Assembly: GCF_025751575.1 (NCBI RefSeq)
Contig: NZ_JAOWLA010000005.1
Coordinates: 1-64,000, forward strand
Reading direction: 5' to 3'
DNA: 64,000 nt
Source: Albidovulum sediminicola
GTDB taxonomy: Bacteria > Pseudomonadota > Alphaproteobacteria > Rhodobacterales > Rhodobacteraceae
Shown here: piece after piece, positions 37,314-47,100 of the stretch
Layout of the letters: every line of letters starts with the position of its first letter
Position numbering within the stretch: position 1 is the first letter of the stretch
The notes under the pieces: model-generated
Database searches by the model: none
What the model was told of the DNA's origin: nothing
The model's input: only the letters and a program-made list of their open reading frames with translations
Translations under genes and position numbers: made by a program

Positions 37314-38966
37314 ATGGCGCGCCGGATCCGTTGTGCAATCTACACCCGGAAATCCTCCGAGGAAGGACTCGATCAGGACTTCAACTCGCTTGATGCCCAG
37401 CACGAGGCCTGTGCCGCCTATGTGACGAGCCAGAAGGCGGAAGGTTGGGTGCTGGTCCCGACCCGCTACGATGACGGCGGGCTGTCCGGGGGGACCATGG
37501 AGCGGCCTGCGCTGCAGCGCCTGCTCGCGGATATCGAGGCGGGGCTCGTTGATCAGATTGTCGTCTACAAGATAGACCGACTGACCCGGTCGCTCTCCGA
37601 CTTCGCGAAAATTGTCGATCGGCTTGATGCAGCCGGCGCCTCCTTCGTCTCGGTCACGCAGTCCTTCAACACCGCCACCAGCATGGGACGGCTAACGCTG
37701 AATATGCTCCTCAGCTTCGCGCAGTTCGAGCGCGAGGTGACAGCGGAACGGATCCGCGACAAGATCGCCGCCTCGAAGAAGAAGGGGCTCTGGATGGGCG
37801 GCACAGTTCCCTTCGGCTACCAGCCTGACGGCCGCAGCCTGAAGATCGACGAGACCGAAGCGCCAATCGTCCGCCGCATCCATGACCTCTATTACGATCT
37901 CGGCTCGGTCCGCGCAGTCGCCGAACGTGCGGAAGAACTTGACTATCGAACGCGGTTGCGGTCGTTCGCGAAGGGCACATCGACCGGCGGCACATCATTC
38001 AGCCGCGGGCACATCTATCAGATCCTGAGGAATCCGCTTTACGCCGGCCGCATCCGGCACCGGGATAAGATCTATGACGGGCAGCATCCCGCAATCATTG
38101 ACCCTGCGGCATGGGACGAAATGCAAGAACGTCTTGCCTCCGAAGCGGCCCGAACCCGCGGTCGGTCGAACGCGACGGAACGCTCGCCCTTGGTCGGCAA
38201 GCTCTTCGATGAGACCGGAGATCGGTTGACCCCGAGCCATTCTCGGAAAAACGGCAAGCGTCTGCGCTACTACATCTCGCGCAGGTTGGTGACCGACCGG
38301 CGTGAGAAACACGCCGATGCATGGCGGTTGCCGGCCCGGGATCTTGAGAACGGATTAGCACGGATTCTGCGGGATCACCTGCGCAAACCCACCTTGGTGA
38401 CCGATCTGGTCCGGGGCATCACGGCCTCTGAGGTCCCCGCGCTGCAGGAGAAGCTTCTGCAAGTCGCGAATAATTGTGACCCAGAGGGCAGCGCTGACTT
38501 CTGGGCACCGCTGTTGCGCCGCGCCGATCTTGCGCAGGGTAGCATCCTCTTGCGGCTCGACCGGAAGGTTCTGGCGGAACGGCTTGGCATCGCGCCGGAT
38601 CGGATTGAAAGCTCGGCCCGACGGATTCCCGCATCCTTTCAGATGCAACGTCGAGGTGTCGAAGCACGCATCATTCTCGGTAGCGCGGTCCCGCGGGTCG
38701 ATCCAGTGCTTGCGAAGAACATCCTGACTGCACAACGATGGTACGCGGCCATTAAGGACGGCGCCTCCTTCGGCGACCTTGCTATTCGAGAGAAAACCAC
38801 CTCGAGCCGCATCCAGCAGATGATCGGTCTCGCCTTCCTCGCCCCAGATATTCTGGATCAGGTGGCAGCGGGTAGCCAGCCCGTTGCCTTCACATCGGAA
38901 TGGTTCAAGCGAAGGCAGCTGCCCCTGGAATGGGATATGCAGCAGCGCGTTTTTGGTAGTCTCTGA
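37314..38966 (+). CDS. Large serine recombinase of the DUF3489-DUF2924 cassette (550 aa)
   Basis: The catalytic domain has Y10-x-R12-x-S14 (IYTRKSS), then DQDFNSLDAQHEACAAYV, YDDGGLSGGTMERPALQRLL, YKIDRLTRSL and the AQFEREVTAERIRDKI helix. The recombinase domain follows (GTVPFGYQPDGRSL, then IYQILRNPLYAGRIRH). The zinc-ribbon equivalent has lost its cysteines (LVGKLFDETGDRLTPSH). Start ATG 37314, one base after the DUF2924 stop. It is a second, different recombinase from the one at 6272 and probably mobilised the right half of the island. Confidence 0.9.
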   Translation: MARRIRCAIYTRKSSEEGLDQDFNSLDAQHEACAAYVTSQKAEGWVLVPTRYDDGGLSGGTMERPALQRLLADIEAGLVDQIVVYKIDRLTRSLSDFAKIVDRLDAAGASFVSVTQSFNTATSMGRLTLNMLLSFAQFEREVTAERIRDKIAASKKKGLWMGGTVPFGYQPDGRSLKIDETEAPIVRRIHDLYYDLGSVRAVAERAEELDYRTRLRSFAKGTSTGGTSFSRGHIYQILRNPLYAGRIRHRDKIYDGQHPAIIDPAAWDEMQERLASEAARTRGRSNATERSPLVGKLFDETGDRLTPSHSRKNGKRLRYYISRRLVTDRREKHADAWRLPARDLENGLARILRDHLRKPTLVTDLVRGITASEVPALQEKLLQVANNCDPEGSADFWAPLLRRADLAQGSILLRLDRKVLAERLGIAPDRIESSARRIPASFQMQRRGVEARIILGSAVPRVDPVLAKNILTAQRWYAAIKDGASFGDLAIREKTTSSRIQQMIGLAFLAPDILDQVAAGSQPVAFTSEWFKRRQLPLEWDMQQRVFGSL

Positions 38967-39274
38967 CTTTTCATTTCCCTGCAAAATCGCATAATAATAA
39001 AAGCTTGGACTGCAACGCCGATCTCTTCTCATTGCTCGCCAATGTATATCGCTCGTCCGGCGTCAGAGCCCGAGCAGAGAAGATGTGTCTAGCTGAACCG
39101 GGACAGCGCGCCGCGGCCGGAGGCGTCACTGGGCCTGCGCGGGGTCCAACTCCGGTCACATGCAATCAGCAAACTGCCACTTTTTCTCTGTAGGGATAAA
39201 ACTGCATTTCATAGAATTGACTCGCGGGGCAAACTAGTCTAAATCTCTGTATATGGCTTACAGAGGATTTCCCC
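38967..39274. other. Intergenic region between recombinase and type I R-M operon (308 bp)
   Basis: No gene seen. It contains a run of T and A (GCATAATAATAAAAGCTTGG) after the recombinase and a putative promoter close to its right end (listed separately). The middle part is GC-rich without a clear repeat. I could not find a copy of the tRNA-Ser 3' end here. Confidence 0.45.
39217..39245 (+). promoter_or_regulatory. Putative promoter of the type I restriction operon
   Basis: TTGACT (39217-39222) followed after 17 bases by TAAATC (39240-39245), 30 bp before the first gene of the restriction operon. The -35 box has one mismatch to TTGACA and the -10 box is weak. Position is the main support. Confidence 0.35.
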
Positions 39275-39865
39275 ATGAGGCTCGCGGAGCTCTCCGACAT
39301 TCACTCCGGCTACACGGCGCGCGGCAGGCTCGATCCGCTGCCGGAGGGTGGCATGCCGGCGCTGCAGCTGCGTGACGTCGGGGCTAGCGGTGAGGCGCCC
39401 GGCCCGGACTTCCAGAGGTACGACCTGGACAAGCTGTCCGACCGATACTTTGTCCGCGGCGGCGAGGTTGTCTTTCGATCGCGTGGCGAGCCGAACGCCG
39501 CGGCGGCCATTCCCGCTTCGCTGCCGGAGCCCGTCGTGGTCATCGTCCCATTGGTGATCATTCGCCCCGACAGGGACCGAGTTCTCCCCGAATACGTGGC
39601 ATGGGCCATCAACCAGCCCGATGCGCAGCGCAGGCTCGGCGCGGAGGCACAGGGCACAAGCCTCAGGATGATCCCGATGACAGTCCTCGAGAACCTCGAG
39701 ATCGCCGTCCCCGACCTGCCCACACAGAAACGTATCGTCGAACTTGATGCCCTCGCTCGGCAGGAGGGGCAACTGCTCCGACAGCTCGCGGCGCGCAGGG
39801 AAACGCTCGTAAGCGCCATTCTCGGCGATGCCGCGAAGGCCGCCGACCAGAAGGAAATTGCCTGA
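39275..39865 (+). CDS. Half-size HsdS-like specificity protein (196 aa)
   Basis: It resembles one target-recognition half of a type I S subunit: an N-terminal RLAELSDIHSGYTARGRL, then MPALQLRDVG, VFRSRGEPNAAA and a terminal conserved helix (LPTQKRIVELDALARQEGQLLRQLAARRETLVSAIL). Normal HsdS has two such halves in about 400 residues. Here there is one TRD and one coiled-coil helix, so it could dimerise to give a palindromic site. A complete HsdS also exists in the operon at 41372. Its stop overlaps the hsdM start by one base, which supports a true functional gene. Confidence 0.75.
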   Translation: MRLAELSDIHSGYTARGRLDPLPEGGMPALQLRDVGASGEAPGPDFQRYDLDKLSDRYFVRGGEVVFRSRGEPNAAAAIPASLPEPVVVIVPLVIIRPDRDRVLPEYVAWAINQPDAQRRLGAEAQGTSLRMIPMTVLENLEIAVPDLPTQKRIVELDALARQEGQLLRQLAARRETLVSAILGDAAKAADQKEIA

Positions 39866-41382
39866 TGACCGATCAGATTACCCAGCAGCAGATCAACCAG
39901 ACCGCCTGGGCGGCCTGCGACACCTTCCGGGGCGCCGTCGATGCCGGCCAGTACAAGGACTACATCCTCGTGATGTTGTTCCTGAAGTACATTTCGGACC
40001 TCTGGAACGACCACCTCGAGACTTACCGCAAGCAGTATGGCGACGATGAGGCCCGCATTCGTCGCCGGCTCGAGCGCGAGCGGTTTGTCCTGCCAGAGGG
40101 CGCCAGCTTCTACGACCTGCACGCCAAGCGGAACGAGCCCAATATCGGCGAATTGATCAACATCGCTCTTGAGGCGATCCAGGACTCGAACCTCGCGAAG
40201 TTGGATGGCGTCTTCCGCAACATCGACTTCAACTCCGAGGCCAATCTCGGCCGCCCGAAGGATCGCAACCGCCGCCTCAAGAACCTCCTTGAGGACTTCG
40301 CCAAGCCTGCTCTCGACCTGCGCCCGTCGCGGGTGACCGAAGACATCATCGGCGAGTGCTACATCTACCTGATCTCTCGCTTCGCTTCGGACGCCGGAAA
40401 GAAGGCGGGCGAATTCTTCACACCGGCGCCGGTTTCGCGGCTTCTGGCCAAGCTTGCGGCGCCGCAGCCCGGTAACACGATCTGCGACCCCGCCTGCGGT
40501 TCCGGCTCGCTGCTGATCCAGGCTTCGCAGGAGGTCGGGTCCGAGAACTTTGCCCTATACGGGCAGGAGGTGAACGGGGCGACATGGGCGCTGGCCCGGA
40601 TGAACATGTTCCTGCATGCCAAGGACGCCGCCCGCATCGAATGGTGCGACACGCTCAACAGTCCGGCGCTGGTCGAGGGCGACCACCTGATGCGGTTCGA
40701 CGTGGTGCTCGCAAATCCACCGTTCTCGCTTGACAAGTGGGGCGCGGAGGATGCGGACAGCGACCAGTACAATCGCTTCTGGCGTGGCGTGCCGCCCAAG
40801 TCCAAGGGCGACTACGCCTTCATCACCCACATGATCGAGATCGCCAAGCGGCAGTCCGGTCGCGTGGCGGTGATCGTGCCGCATGGCGTCCTGTTCCGGG
40901 GCGGGGCCGAGGGGCGCATCCGCCAGCAGCTGATCGAGGAGAACCTGCTCGACGCTGTCGTCGGCCTGCCCGCGAACCTGTTCACCACCACGGGGATCCC
41001 GGTCGCCATCCTGATCTTCGACCGCTCGCGCGAGGAAGGCGGCGCGAACGCAGACCGGCGCGACGTGCTGTTCATCGACGCCAGCAAGGAGTTTACGCCG
41101 GGCAAGACACAGAACGTGATGGACGAGACGCATGTGGCCAAGGTGCTGGAGACCTACGCCACCCGCGCCGAGGTCGAGCGGTATTCGCACCGGGCAAGCC
41201 CCGAGGAGATCGCCGAGAACGGATACAACCTCAACATCCCCCGCTACGTCGACACCTTCGAGCCGGAGGAGGAGATCGACGTGGCCGCCGTGCAGAAGGA
41301 CATCCTGCGGATCGAAGGCGAGCTGGCCGAGGTTCGGGCGAAGATGGCCGGATACCTGAAGGAGCTCGGCGTTGAGGTTTGA
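39865..41382 (+). CDS. hsdM: Type I restriction-modification methylase subunit HsdM (505 aa)
   Basis: N6-adenine methyltransferase of a type I system. The N-terminal HsdM_N domain is at 5-145 (INQTAWAACDTFRGAVDAGQYKDYILVMLFLKYISDLW). SAM-binding DPACGSGSLLIQA is at about 208 and the catalytic NPPF at about 283 (VVLANPPFSLDKW). Motif FFTPAPVSRLLAKL precedes motif I. The C-terminal helix (VAAVQKDILRIEGELAEVRAKMAGYL) binds HsdS. Length is typical. It starts one base into the stop of the half-HsdS gene and overlaps hsdS downstream by 11 bp, so all are coupled. Confidence 0.95.
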   Translation: MTDQITQQQINQTAWAACDTFRGAVDAGQYKDYILVMLFLKYISDLWNDHLETYRKQYGDDEARIRRRLERERFVLPEGASFYDLHAKRNEPNIGELINIALEAIQDSNLAKLDGVFRNIDFNSEANLGRPKDRNRRLKNLLEDFAKPALDLRPSRVTEDIIGECYIYLISRFASDAGKKAGEFFTPAPVSRLLAKLAAPQPGNTICDPACGSGSLLIQASQEVGSENFALYGQEVNGATWALARMNMFLHAKDAARIEWCDTLNSPALVEGDHLMRFDVVLANPPFSLDKWGAEDADSDQYNRFWRGVPPKSKGDYAFITHMIEIAKRQSGRVAVIVPHGVLFRGGAEGRIRQQLIEENLLDAVVGLPANLFTTTGIPVAILIFDRSREEGGANADRRDVLFIDASKEFTPGKTQNVMDETHVAKVLETYATRAEVERYSHRASPEEIAENGYNLNIPRYVDTFEPEEEIDVAAVQKDILRIEGELAEVRAKMAGYLKELGVEV

Positions 41383-42607
41383 TGCTCCCCAAGGTTGGAC
41401 CCTCGTGCCATTGTCCGAAGTCGCCACCGTTCAAACGGGACTGGCGATGGGCAAAGCGGTGAACAGTGAAGCGCTGGAATTGCCTTATCTGCGGGTGGCG
41501 AATGTTCAGGACGGGCACCTCGATCTCGAGGTAATCAAGACAGTTACGGTTTCTCCAAGCGATGTAGACCGGTTCTCGCTCCAACCAGGGGATGTGCTTT
41601 TTACGGAAGGCGGAGATTTCGACAAACTGGGTCGCGGGACGGTCTGGCGTGGAGAGATCCCGAATTGCCTGCACCAGAACCATGTGTTCGCTGTCAGACC
41701 ATCACCTTCGAAGTTGCTGCCCGAGTTTCTCGCGGCGCTTGCCTCGTCTGCTCATGGGCGGCGCTATTTCCAGCTGTCATCCAAGCAGAGCACTAATCTG
41801 GCGAGCATCAACTCCACTCAGTTGAAGGAATTCCCTGTCCCACTGCCTTCACTCGATCTGCAGCGCAAGATCACCGAGATCCTGCGGACCTGGGATAAGG
41901 CGCTCGAAAAGCTAACTGCCCTCCGCGCGCTGAACATCCGCCGCCGAATCTGGCTCCGGACCCATCTGTTTACCGGCAAGGTCAGGTTGCCCGGCTTCAC
42001 GGGTGAGTGGCGCGTTATCCCGCTGAGCGAAGTTCTCCACGAGCATTGCTCGAAATCGACCGGCGCGGAGGCGGTCTATTCGGTCTCGGTCCACAAGGGG
42101 CTGGTGAACCAGGTAGAGCATCTCGGCCGATCGTTCTCGGCTGCGAACACCGACCACTACAACCGCGTCCTTCCGGGCGACATCGTCTATACCAAGAGCC
42201 CCACGGGCGATTTCCCGCTCGGCATCATCAAGCAGAGCAAGATCGACCGCGAGGTCATCGTCTCGCCGCTCTACGGGGTCTTCACCCCGCAGACTTACGC
42301 GCTTGGCGTGATCCTCGACGCGCTCTTCGAGTCTCCGCTGGCCGCGCGCAACTACCTCCACCCCCTCGTGCAGAAGGGCGCCAAGAACACGATCGCAGTT
42401 ACAAACAGCCAGTTCCTCGAAGGCAAGCTCCGTCTCCCGATGGACCCAGCGGAACAGGCCGCCATCGCCGACATCGTGACCGCCTCTCATGCGGAGTGCG
42501 CCGGCATCGACGCAGAGATCGAAGCCCTGAGCCGCCAGAAGCGCGGCCTCATGCAGAAGCTGCTGACAGGCGAGTGGCGGGTGAATTCAGAGAAGGAATT
42601 GGCATGA
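41372..42607 (+). CDS. hsdS: Type I restriction-modification specificity subunit HsdS (411 aa)
   Basis: Two target-recognition halves, each with the expected start (GWTLVPLSEVATVQTGL near 8 and GEWRVIPLSEVLHEH near 210) and each ending in the conserved helical spacer (LPSLDLQRKITEILRTWDKALEKLTALRALN and DPAEQAAIADIVTASHAECAGIDAEIEALSRQKRGLMQKLLTGEWRV). This defines a bipartite target. The start is TTG 41372, overlapping hsdM by 11 bp. The stop overlaps the next gene by ATGA. Confidence 0.93.
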   Translation: MRFDAPQGWTLVPLSEVATVQTGLAMGKAVNSEALELPYLRVANVQDGHLDLEVIKTVTVSPSDVDRFSLQPGDVLFTEGGDFDKLGRGTVWRGEIPNCLHQNHVFAVRPSPSKLLPEFLAALASSAHGRRYFQLSSKQSTNLASINSTQLKEFPVPLPSLDLQRKITEILRTWDKALEKLTALRALNIRRRIWLRTHLFTGKVRLPGFTGEWRVIPLSEVLHEHCSKSTGAEAVYSVSVHKGLVNQVEHLGRSFSAANTDHYNRVLPGDIVYTKSPTGDFPLGIIKQSKIDREVIVSPLYGVFTPQTYALGVILDALFESPLAARNYLHPLVQKGAKNTIAVTNSQFLEGKLRLPMDPAEQAAIADIVTASHAECAGIDAEIEALSRQKRGLMQKLLTGEWRVNSEKELA

Positions 42608-43071
42608 AGGTTCTCGGATTTCGCGGCGACCCGAAGGCGCCCCGCTATGCAGTCGTGTCGGAGGTGGGCGACACCTACACGCTGGAGAACGCCGCCAGTG
42701 ACAACAAGCTGTCCGTCCCTGCTTCGATCGGTGAGGACGCCGATGCCGAACGGCTGGACTGGCTTTACCGCGAAATCCTCGCGATCTTCGACGCCCACCC
42801 AGGCATCGAGAAGGTGATGATCAAGCAGAACGAATACACGCAGAGCGACACCAAGGCGAAGCGCAAGTCTGCGCATGCCGATGCCGCCGTCGTGCTCGCC
42901 TGTGCGCATCGCGGCATCCCGGTCGAGCTGAAGATCTACTCGTCGATGCCCACGACGAGCAAGGACACGAAGCAGCACGCCGAGACCCGGGTCGGAAAGA
43001 CCGACAAGTACTGGGACAACAAGATGGCGGACGCCGTCAATGCGGCATGGTGGGGGCTGCGCCAGCCATGA
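42604..43071 (+). CDS. RuvC/RNase H-fold-like protein within the restriction operon (155 aa)
   Basis: A 155-residue protein whose pattern (KVLGFRGDPKAPRYAVV, HPGIEKVMIKQN, HADAAVVLACAHRGIPVELKIYSS, then a basic segment KDTKQHAETRVGKTDKYWDNKMADAVNAAWW) resembles the RuvC/RNase H-like fold of DUF3010-type proteins. The acidic catalytic quartet of true RuvC is not obvious, so it may be a non-enzymatic nucleic-acid binder. It overlaps hsdS (ATGA) and the kinase gene (ATGA), which ties it firmly to the operon. The function is unknown. Confidence 0.6.
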   Translation: MKVLGFRGDPKAPRYAVVSEVGDTYTLENAASDNKLSVPASIGEDADAERLDWLYREILAIFDAHPGIEKVMIKQNEYTQSDTKAKRKSAHADAAVVLACAHRGIPVELKIYSSMPTTSKDTKQHAETRVGKTDKYWDNKMADAVNAAWWGLRQP

Positions 43072-44144
43072 ACCAGCTTGTCCCTGTCACCCTCACACCC
43101 GGCATGAACCTCTACAAGTACCACCTTGTCAGCAGGATCGGCCGTGGAAGCTTCGGCGAGGTCTGGCTCGCGCACGATCTGGCGGTGCAGCGCGAGTACG
43201 CGGTCAAGATCCTCCAGCCTGGGGTGTCAGTGGACGAGCGGCTGCGTGAAGCCCAGATCGGCAACCGGCTCGAGCACAACAACCTCGCGTATGTCCACCA
43301 GGCCGATGTCGTGCCGATATCGGGGGAGCATGCTGTCATCCTCGCCATGGACTACCAGCCTAGCGGCTCGGTCGAGACGTTGGCGAATCCGGCCGGCTAT
43401 CTGCCGCTTCCCGCCGTCCTGCGGATCGCTCGAGATATTCTGCAGGGGCTGGAGTATCTCCATGCGCGCAGTTTTTACCACAACGATATCAAGCCAGGGA
43501 ACATCCTGCTGGGGCCCCAGCAGCAGGCCATGTTGTCGGATTATGGGATCACTGGCGTGTCATCGAACGGTGCCCCGGTCGCGGCCCCGAATGCCTACGT
43601 TCTCCACCGTGCACCGGAAGTCCTCACGACCGGAAACATCGGCGTCAGTTCGGACATCTTCCAGGTCGGGATGACCCTTGCGAGGTTGCTGATCCACCTG
43701 GACCATTTGCGTGCAGTCCGCTCCAGCATCGGCACGGCGCAGTACGAAAAGGACATTGCGTCGGGGAAGCTGCTTCAGGCAAAGGACTTCGGGTGCCACA
43801 TCCCAGCGGCAGTTCGGCGCGTGATCCTGAAAGCCGTCCATCCTGATCCGGCCAAACGGTACACTAGCGCGCTCGAGATGCGGCGCTCGCTCGAGAAGCT
43901 GGACTATCCCGGGCACTGGACCGTCGACGCTGCCGGCAATGAGGTCGGCAAATGCGGGACCTACGAGTTCTCGCACTCGGTCTCGCCTGTGGCAGGCGGG
44001 ATGTTCGACGTGACCTGCAGCAAGCGCAATGTGGTCTCCGGCAATACTCAGCGCGTCACCCAGTTCTGCAAGCGGGGTCTAACCCAGAAGCAGGCGGAAA
44101 AGGTCGTCGCGGATTTCAAGCAATTCGTGGTGACCGGGAAATGA
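43068..44144 (+). CDS. Serine/threonine protein kinase embedded in the type I R-M operon (358 aa)
   Basis: A eukaryotic-type kinase domain: glycine loop IGRGSFGEVWLA (24-35), ATP-binding Lys47 (YAVKIL), catalytic loop HNDIKPGNILL with Asp140 and Asn145, and DYG (158-160) in place of DFG. The domain ends near residue 285 (HPDPAKRYTSALEMRRSLEK). The last 70 residues form a separate domain (GHWTVDAAGNEVGKCGTYEFSHSVSPVAGGMFDVTCSKRN). No transmembrane helix, so it is cytosolic. It overlaps its neighbours by ATGA on both sides. It could phosphorylate the R-M enzyme or host proteins upon infection; this is inference. Confidence 0.9.
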   Translation: MNQLVPVTLTPGMNLYKYHLVSRIGRGSFGEVWLAHDLAVQREYAVKILQPGVSVDERLREAQIGNRLEHNNLAYVHQADVVPISGEHAVILAMDYQPSGSVETLANPAGYLPLPAVLRIARDILQGLEYLHARSFYHNDIKPGNILLGPQQQAMLSDYGITGVSSNGAPVAAPNAYVLHRAPEVLTTGNIGVSSDIFQVGMTLARLLIHLDHLRAVRSSIGTAQYEKDIASGKLLQAKDFGCHIPAAVRRVILKAVHPDPAKRYTSALEMRRSLEKLDYPGHWTVDAAGNEVGKCGTYEFSHSVSPVAGGMFDVTCSKRNVVSGNTQRVTQFCKRGLTQKQAEKVVADFKQFVVTGK

Positions 44145-47100
44145 CCTTCAACGCCACCGAGAAACACCAGTCCCAGGTTCCGGCGCTGCAGTTGCTGGTT
44201 GCGCTTGGGTTCACGCCGCTCTCGCAGGAGGAGGCGCTTCGCCTGCGCGGCGGGCGTCTGCGGAACGTGGTGCTGGACGATGTGCTCGCTGAGCAACTCA
44301 TGCGCATCAACCGATTCACGCATCGCGGCCGCGAGTATGGGTTCGATCTTGAGGATGCGCACGAGGCGATGCGGCGGCTGAAGCCCACGCCAGATCGGCT
44401 GAAGGGGCTGCGCGGCACGAACCAGGACATCTACGACACGCTCGTCCTCGGCACGACCATCACGAAGTCCATCGACGGCGACTCTAAGAGCTACTCGTTC
44501 CGCTACATCGATTGGGAGCGGCCGGAGAACAACGTCTTTCACGTCACGGCAGAGTTCTCGGTCGAAAGGACCGCATCGAGCCAGACCAAGCGCTGCGACA
44601 TCGTCGCGTTCGTGAATGGCATCCCGATCCTGGTGATCGAGAACAAGCGGCCGACCGAAAGCCTGAAGAAGGCGGACAGCCAGCTGATCGGCTACCAGAA
44701 CGAGGACAATATCCCGCAGCTCTTCCACTTCGCTCAGCTGCTGATCGGCATGAACCGGAACGAGGCGCGCTACGCGACCGTAGGGACGCCGCGGAAGTTC
44801 TGGCAGACTTGGCGCGACGAGGAAGACACCGACGAGGCCATCGCGCCCTTTGCCAACCGCGTGCTCACCGCGGCGGAGAAGGACGCCATCTTCTCCCGTG
44901 ATTTCGCGGGCGCGCGAGCCTATTTCGACGCGCTGGCCGCTGAGGGCGAGCGCACGGTCACGGTTCAGGACCGGACGGTGTACGCGCTGTGTCGCCCCGA
45001 GCGAATGCTCGATCTCATCCGCCGTTTCACCGTATTCGATGGCGGCGTCCGCAAGGTTGCTCGCCATCAGCAGTTCTTCGGGATCCGGCGCGCGGTCGAG
45101 ACGGTCAAGCAGCACGATGTCAGCGGCGCCCGCAAGGGTGGCGTGATCTGGCATACCCAGGGCTCGGGCAAGTCGCTCACCATGGTGATGCTGGGGCGCT
45201 CGCTTGCTCTCGAGCGCAGCATCGAGAACCCGCGGATAATCATCGTCACGGACCGCGACGATCTCGACAAGCAGATCAAGGACACCTTCAAGTCCTGTGA
45301 CCTCGAGCCGGTCCGCGCGACGAGTGGGGTGCATCTGCTGGAGCTCGTCCACAACAAGGCTCCGCTGGTCACCACGATCATCAACAAGTTCGACACGGCG
45401 CTGAAGAACAGCAAGCTGGTGGACGAGGATCCCAACATCTTCGTGCTGGTCGACGAAAGCCACAGGACGCAGACGGGTCGCTACGGCGGCCACAGCCAGT
45501 TCGCCGCCAAGATGCGGCGCCTTCTGCCCAAGACCTGCTACCTCGGCTTCACCGGCACGCCCCTACTTAAGAAGGAGAAGAACACGCTGTCGACCTTCGG
45601 GCGGCTGATCCACCGCTACGCGATCGACGAGGCGGTCGCCGACGGCGCCGTCGTGCCGCTGCTCTACGAGGGACGGCTTGTCGAGCAGCAGGTCTCGGGC
45701 ACTGTGATCGACCGATGGTTCGAGAAGATCAGCGAGGGGCTCACCGAGGACCAGAAGCGTGATCTGAAGCGGAAGTTTTCCCGGATGGACGCTCTGGCCA
45801 AGACCGACCAAGCCATCCGAGCCAAGGCCTTCGACATCTCCGAGCACTATCGCCAGCACTGGCAGGGGACCGGCTTCAAGGCGCAGCTCGTTGCCCCGTC
45901 CAAGGCGGCGGCGGTCCGCTTCAAGGAGGTTCTCGACGAGATCGGCCACGTCTCGAGCGCGATTGTCATCTCGCCTCCGGACGAGAACGAAGGCAACGAG
46001 GAGGTCGACCAGGAATCCAAGGACCTCGTGCGCCGCTTCTGGTCGCAGATGATGGCGAAGTACAAGACCGAGGAGGAGTACAACCGCCAGATCATCGATG
46101 CATTCAAGGGCTCCGGCGATCCGGAGATCCTGATCGTCGTCTCCAAGCTTCTCACCGGCTTCGACGCCCCCCGGAACACGGTGCTCTACGTCTGCAAGTC
46201 CCTGAAGGAACACAATCTCCTGCAGGCGATTGCGCGCGTGAACCGTCTGTACGAGGACGGTGGCACGGAGAAGCAGTTCGGTTTCATCGTCGATTACGAG
46301 GGGCTGCTGGGCGAGTTGGACAGCGCCCTGACGACCTATAGCGCCTTCGAAGGTTACGAGGCCGCGGACCTCGCAGGGACGGTGCACGATGTCCGGGAGG
46401 AGATCCGCAAGCTACCCCAGCTGCACGATCAGCTTTGGGACCTTTTCAAGCCGGTGAAGAACAAGAAGGACATGGAACAGTTCGAGCAGCACCTCGCTGA
46501 CGAGGCGCTGCGCCACGAGTTCTACGCGCGCCTCAAGGCATTCAGCCGCTGCCTGCACATCTCGCTCTCGTCCGACAAGCTGTTCGATGTCTTCGACGAG
46601 GCAAAAATCGATGCTCTGAAGCGCGACTGGAAACAGTTCTCCGAACTCAAGCGCTCGGTCCAGCTCCGCTACCAGGAGACGGTCGATGTCCGCGAGTTCG
46701 AGCCGAAGATTCAGAAGCTGCTCGATGACCACGTTGTGGCGATGCCTGCCGAGACCATCATCGAGGTGGTCAACATCAACGATCCCGACGCGCTGAAGGC
46801 TGTCGTCGAGGAGACTGGCGTCTCAGAAGCCTCGAGGGCAGACCGCATCGCCAGCGCAACCCGGCGGGCAATCACCGAGAAGATGGATGAGGACCCGACG
46901 TTCTACAAAGAGTTCTCCGAGCTGCTCGAAGAAACCATCCGCGCCTATCGCGAGAAGCGGCTGTCCGAGCGCGACTACCTGAACAGCGTCGTGAACCTCG
47001 CGAGCAAGGTCGGACGCAAGGACCGGGGCCGGGGTGTTCCGGAAAGCATCCGGGGCGATGAGGATGCACAGGCGTTCTTCGGGATTCTGGACGGTCAGCT

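Noticed and set aside
38967-39274. Possible attachment-site copy of the tRNA-Ser 3' end
   Set aside because: No stretch matching the tRNA 3' end (GGATTCGAACCC region) was found here or elsewhere to the left inside the window.
44048-45493. 481-residue minus-strand frame opposite hsdR
   Set aside because: Mirror frame; hsdR motifs on the plus strand are complete.
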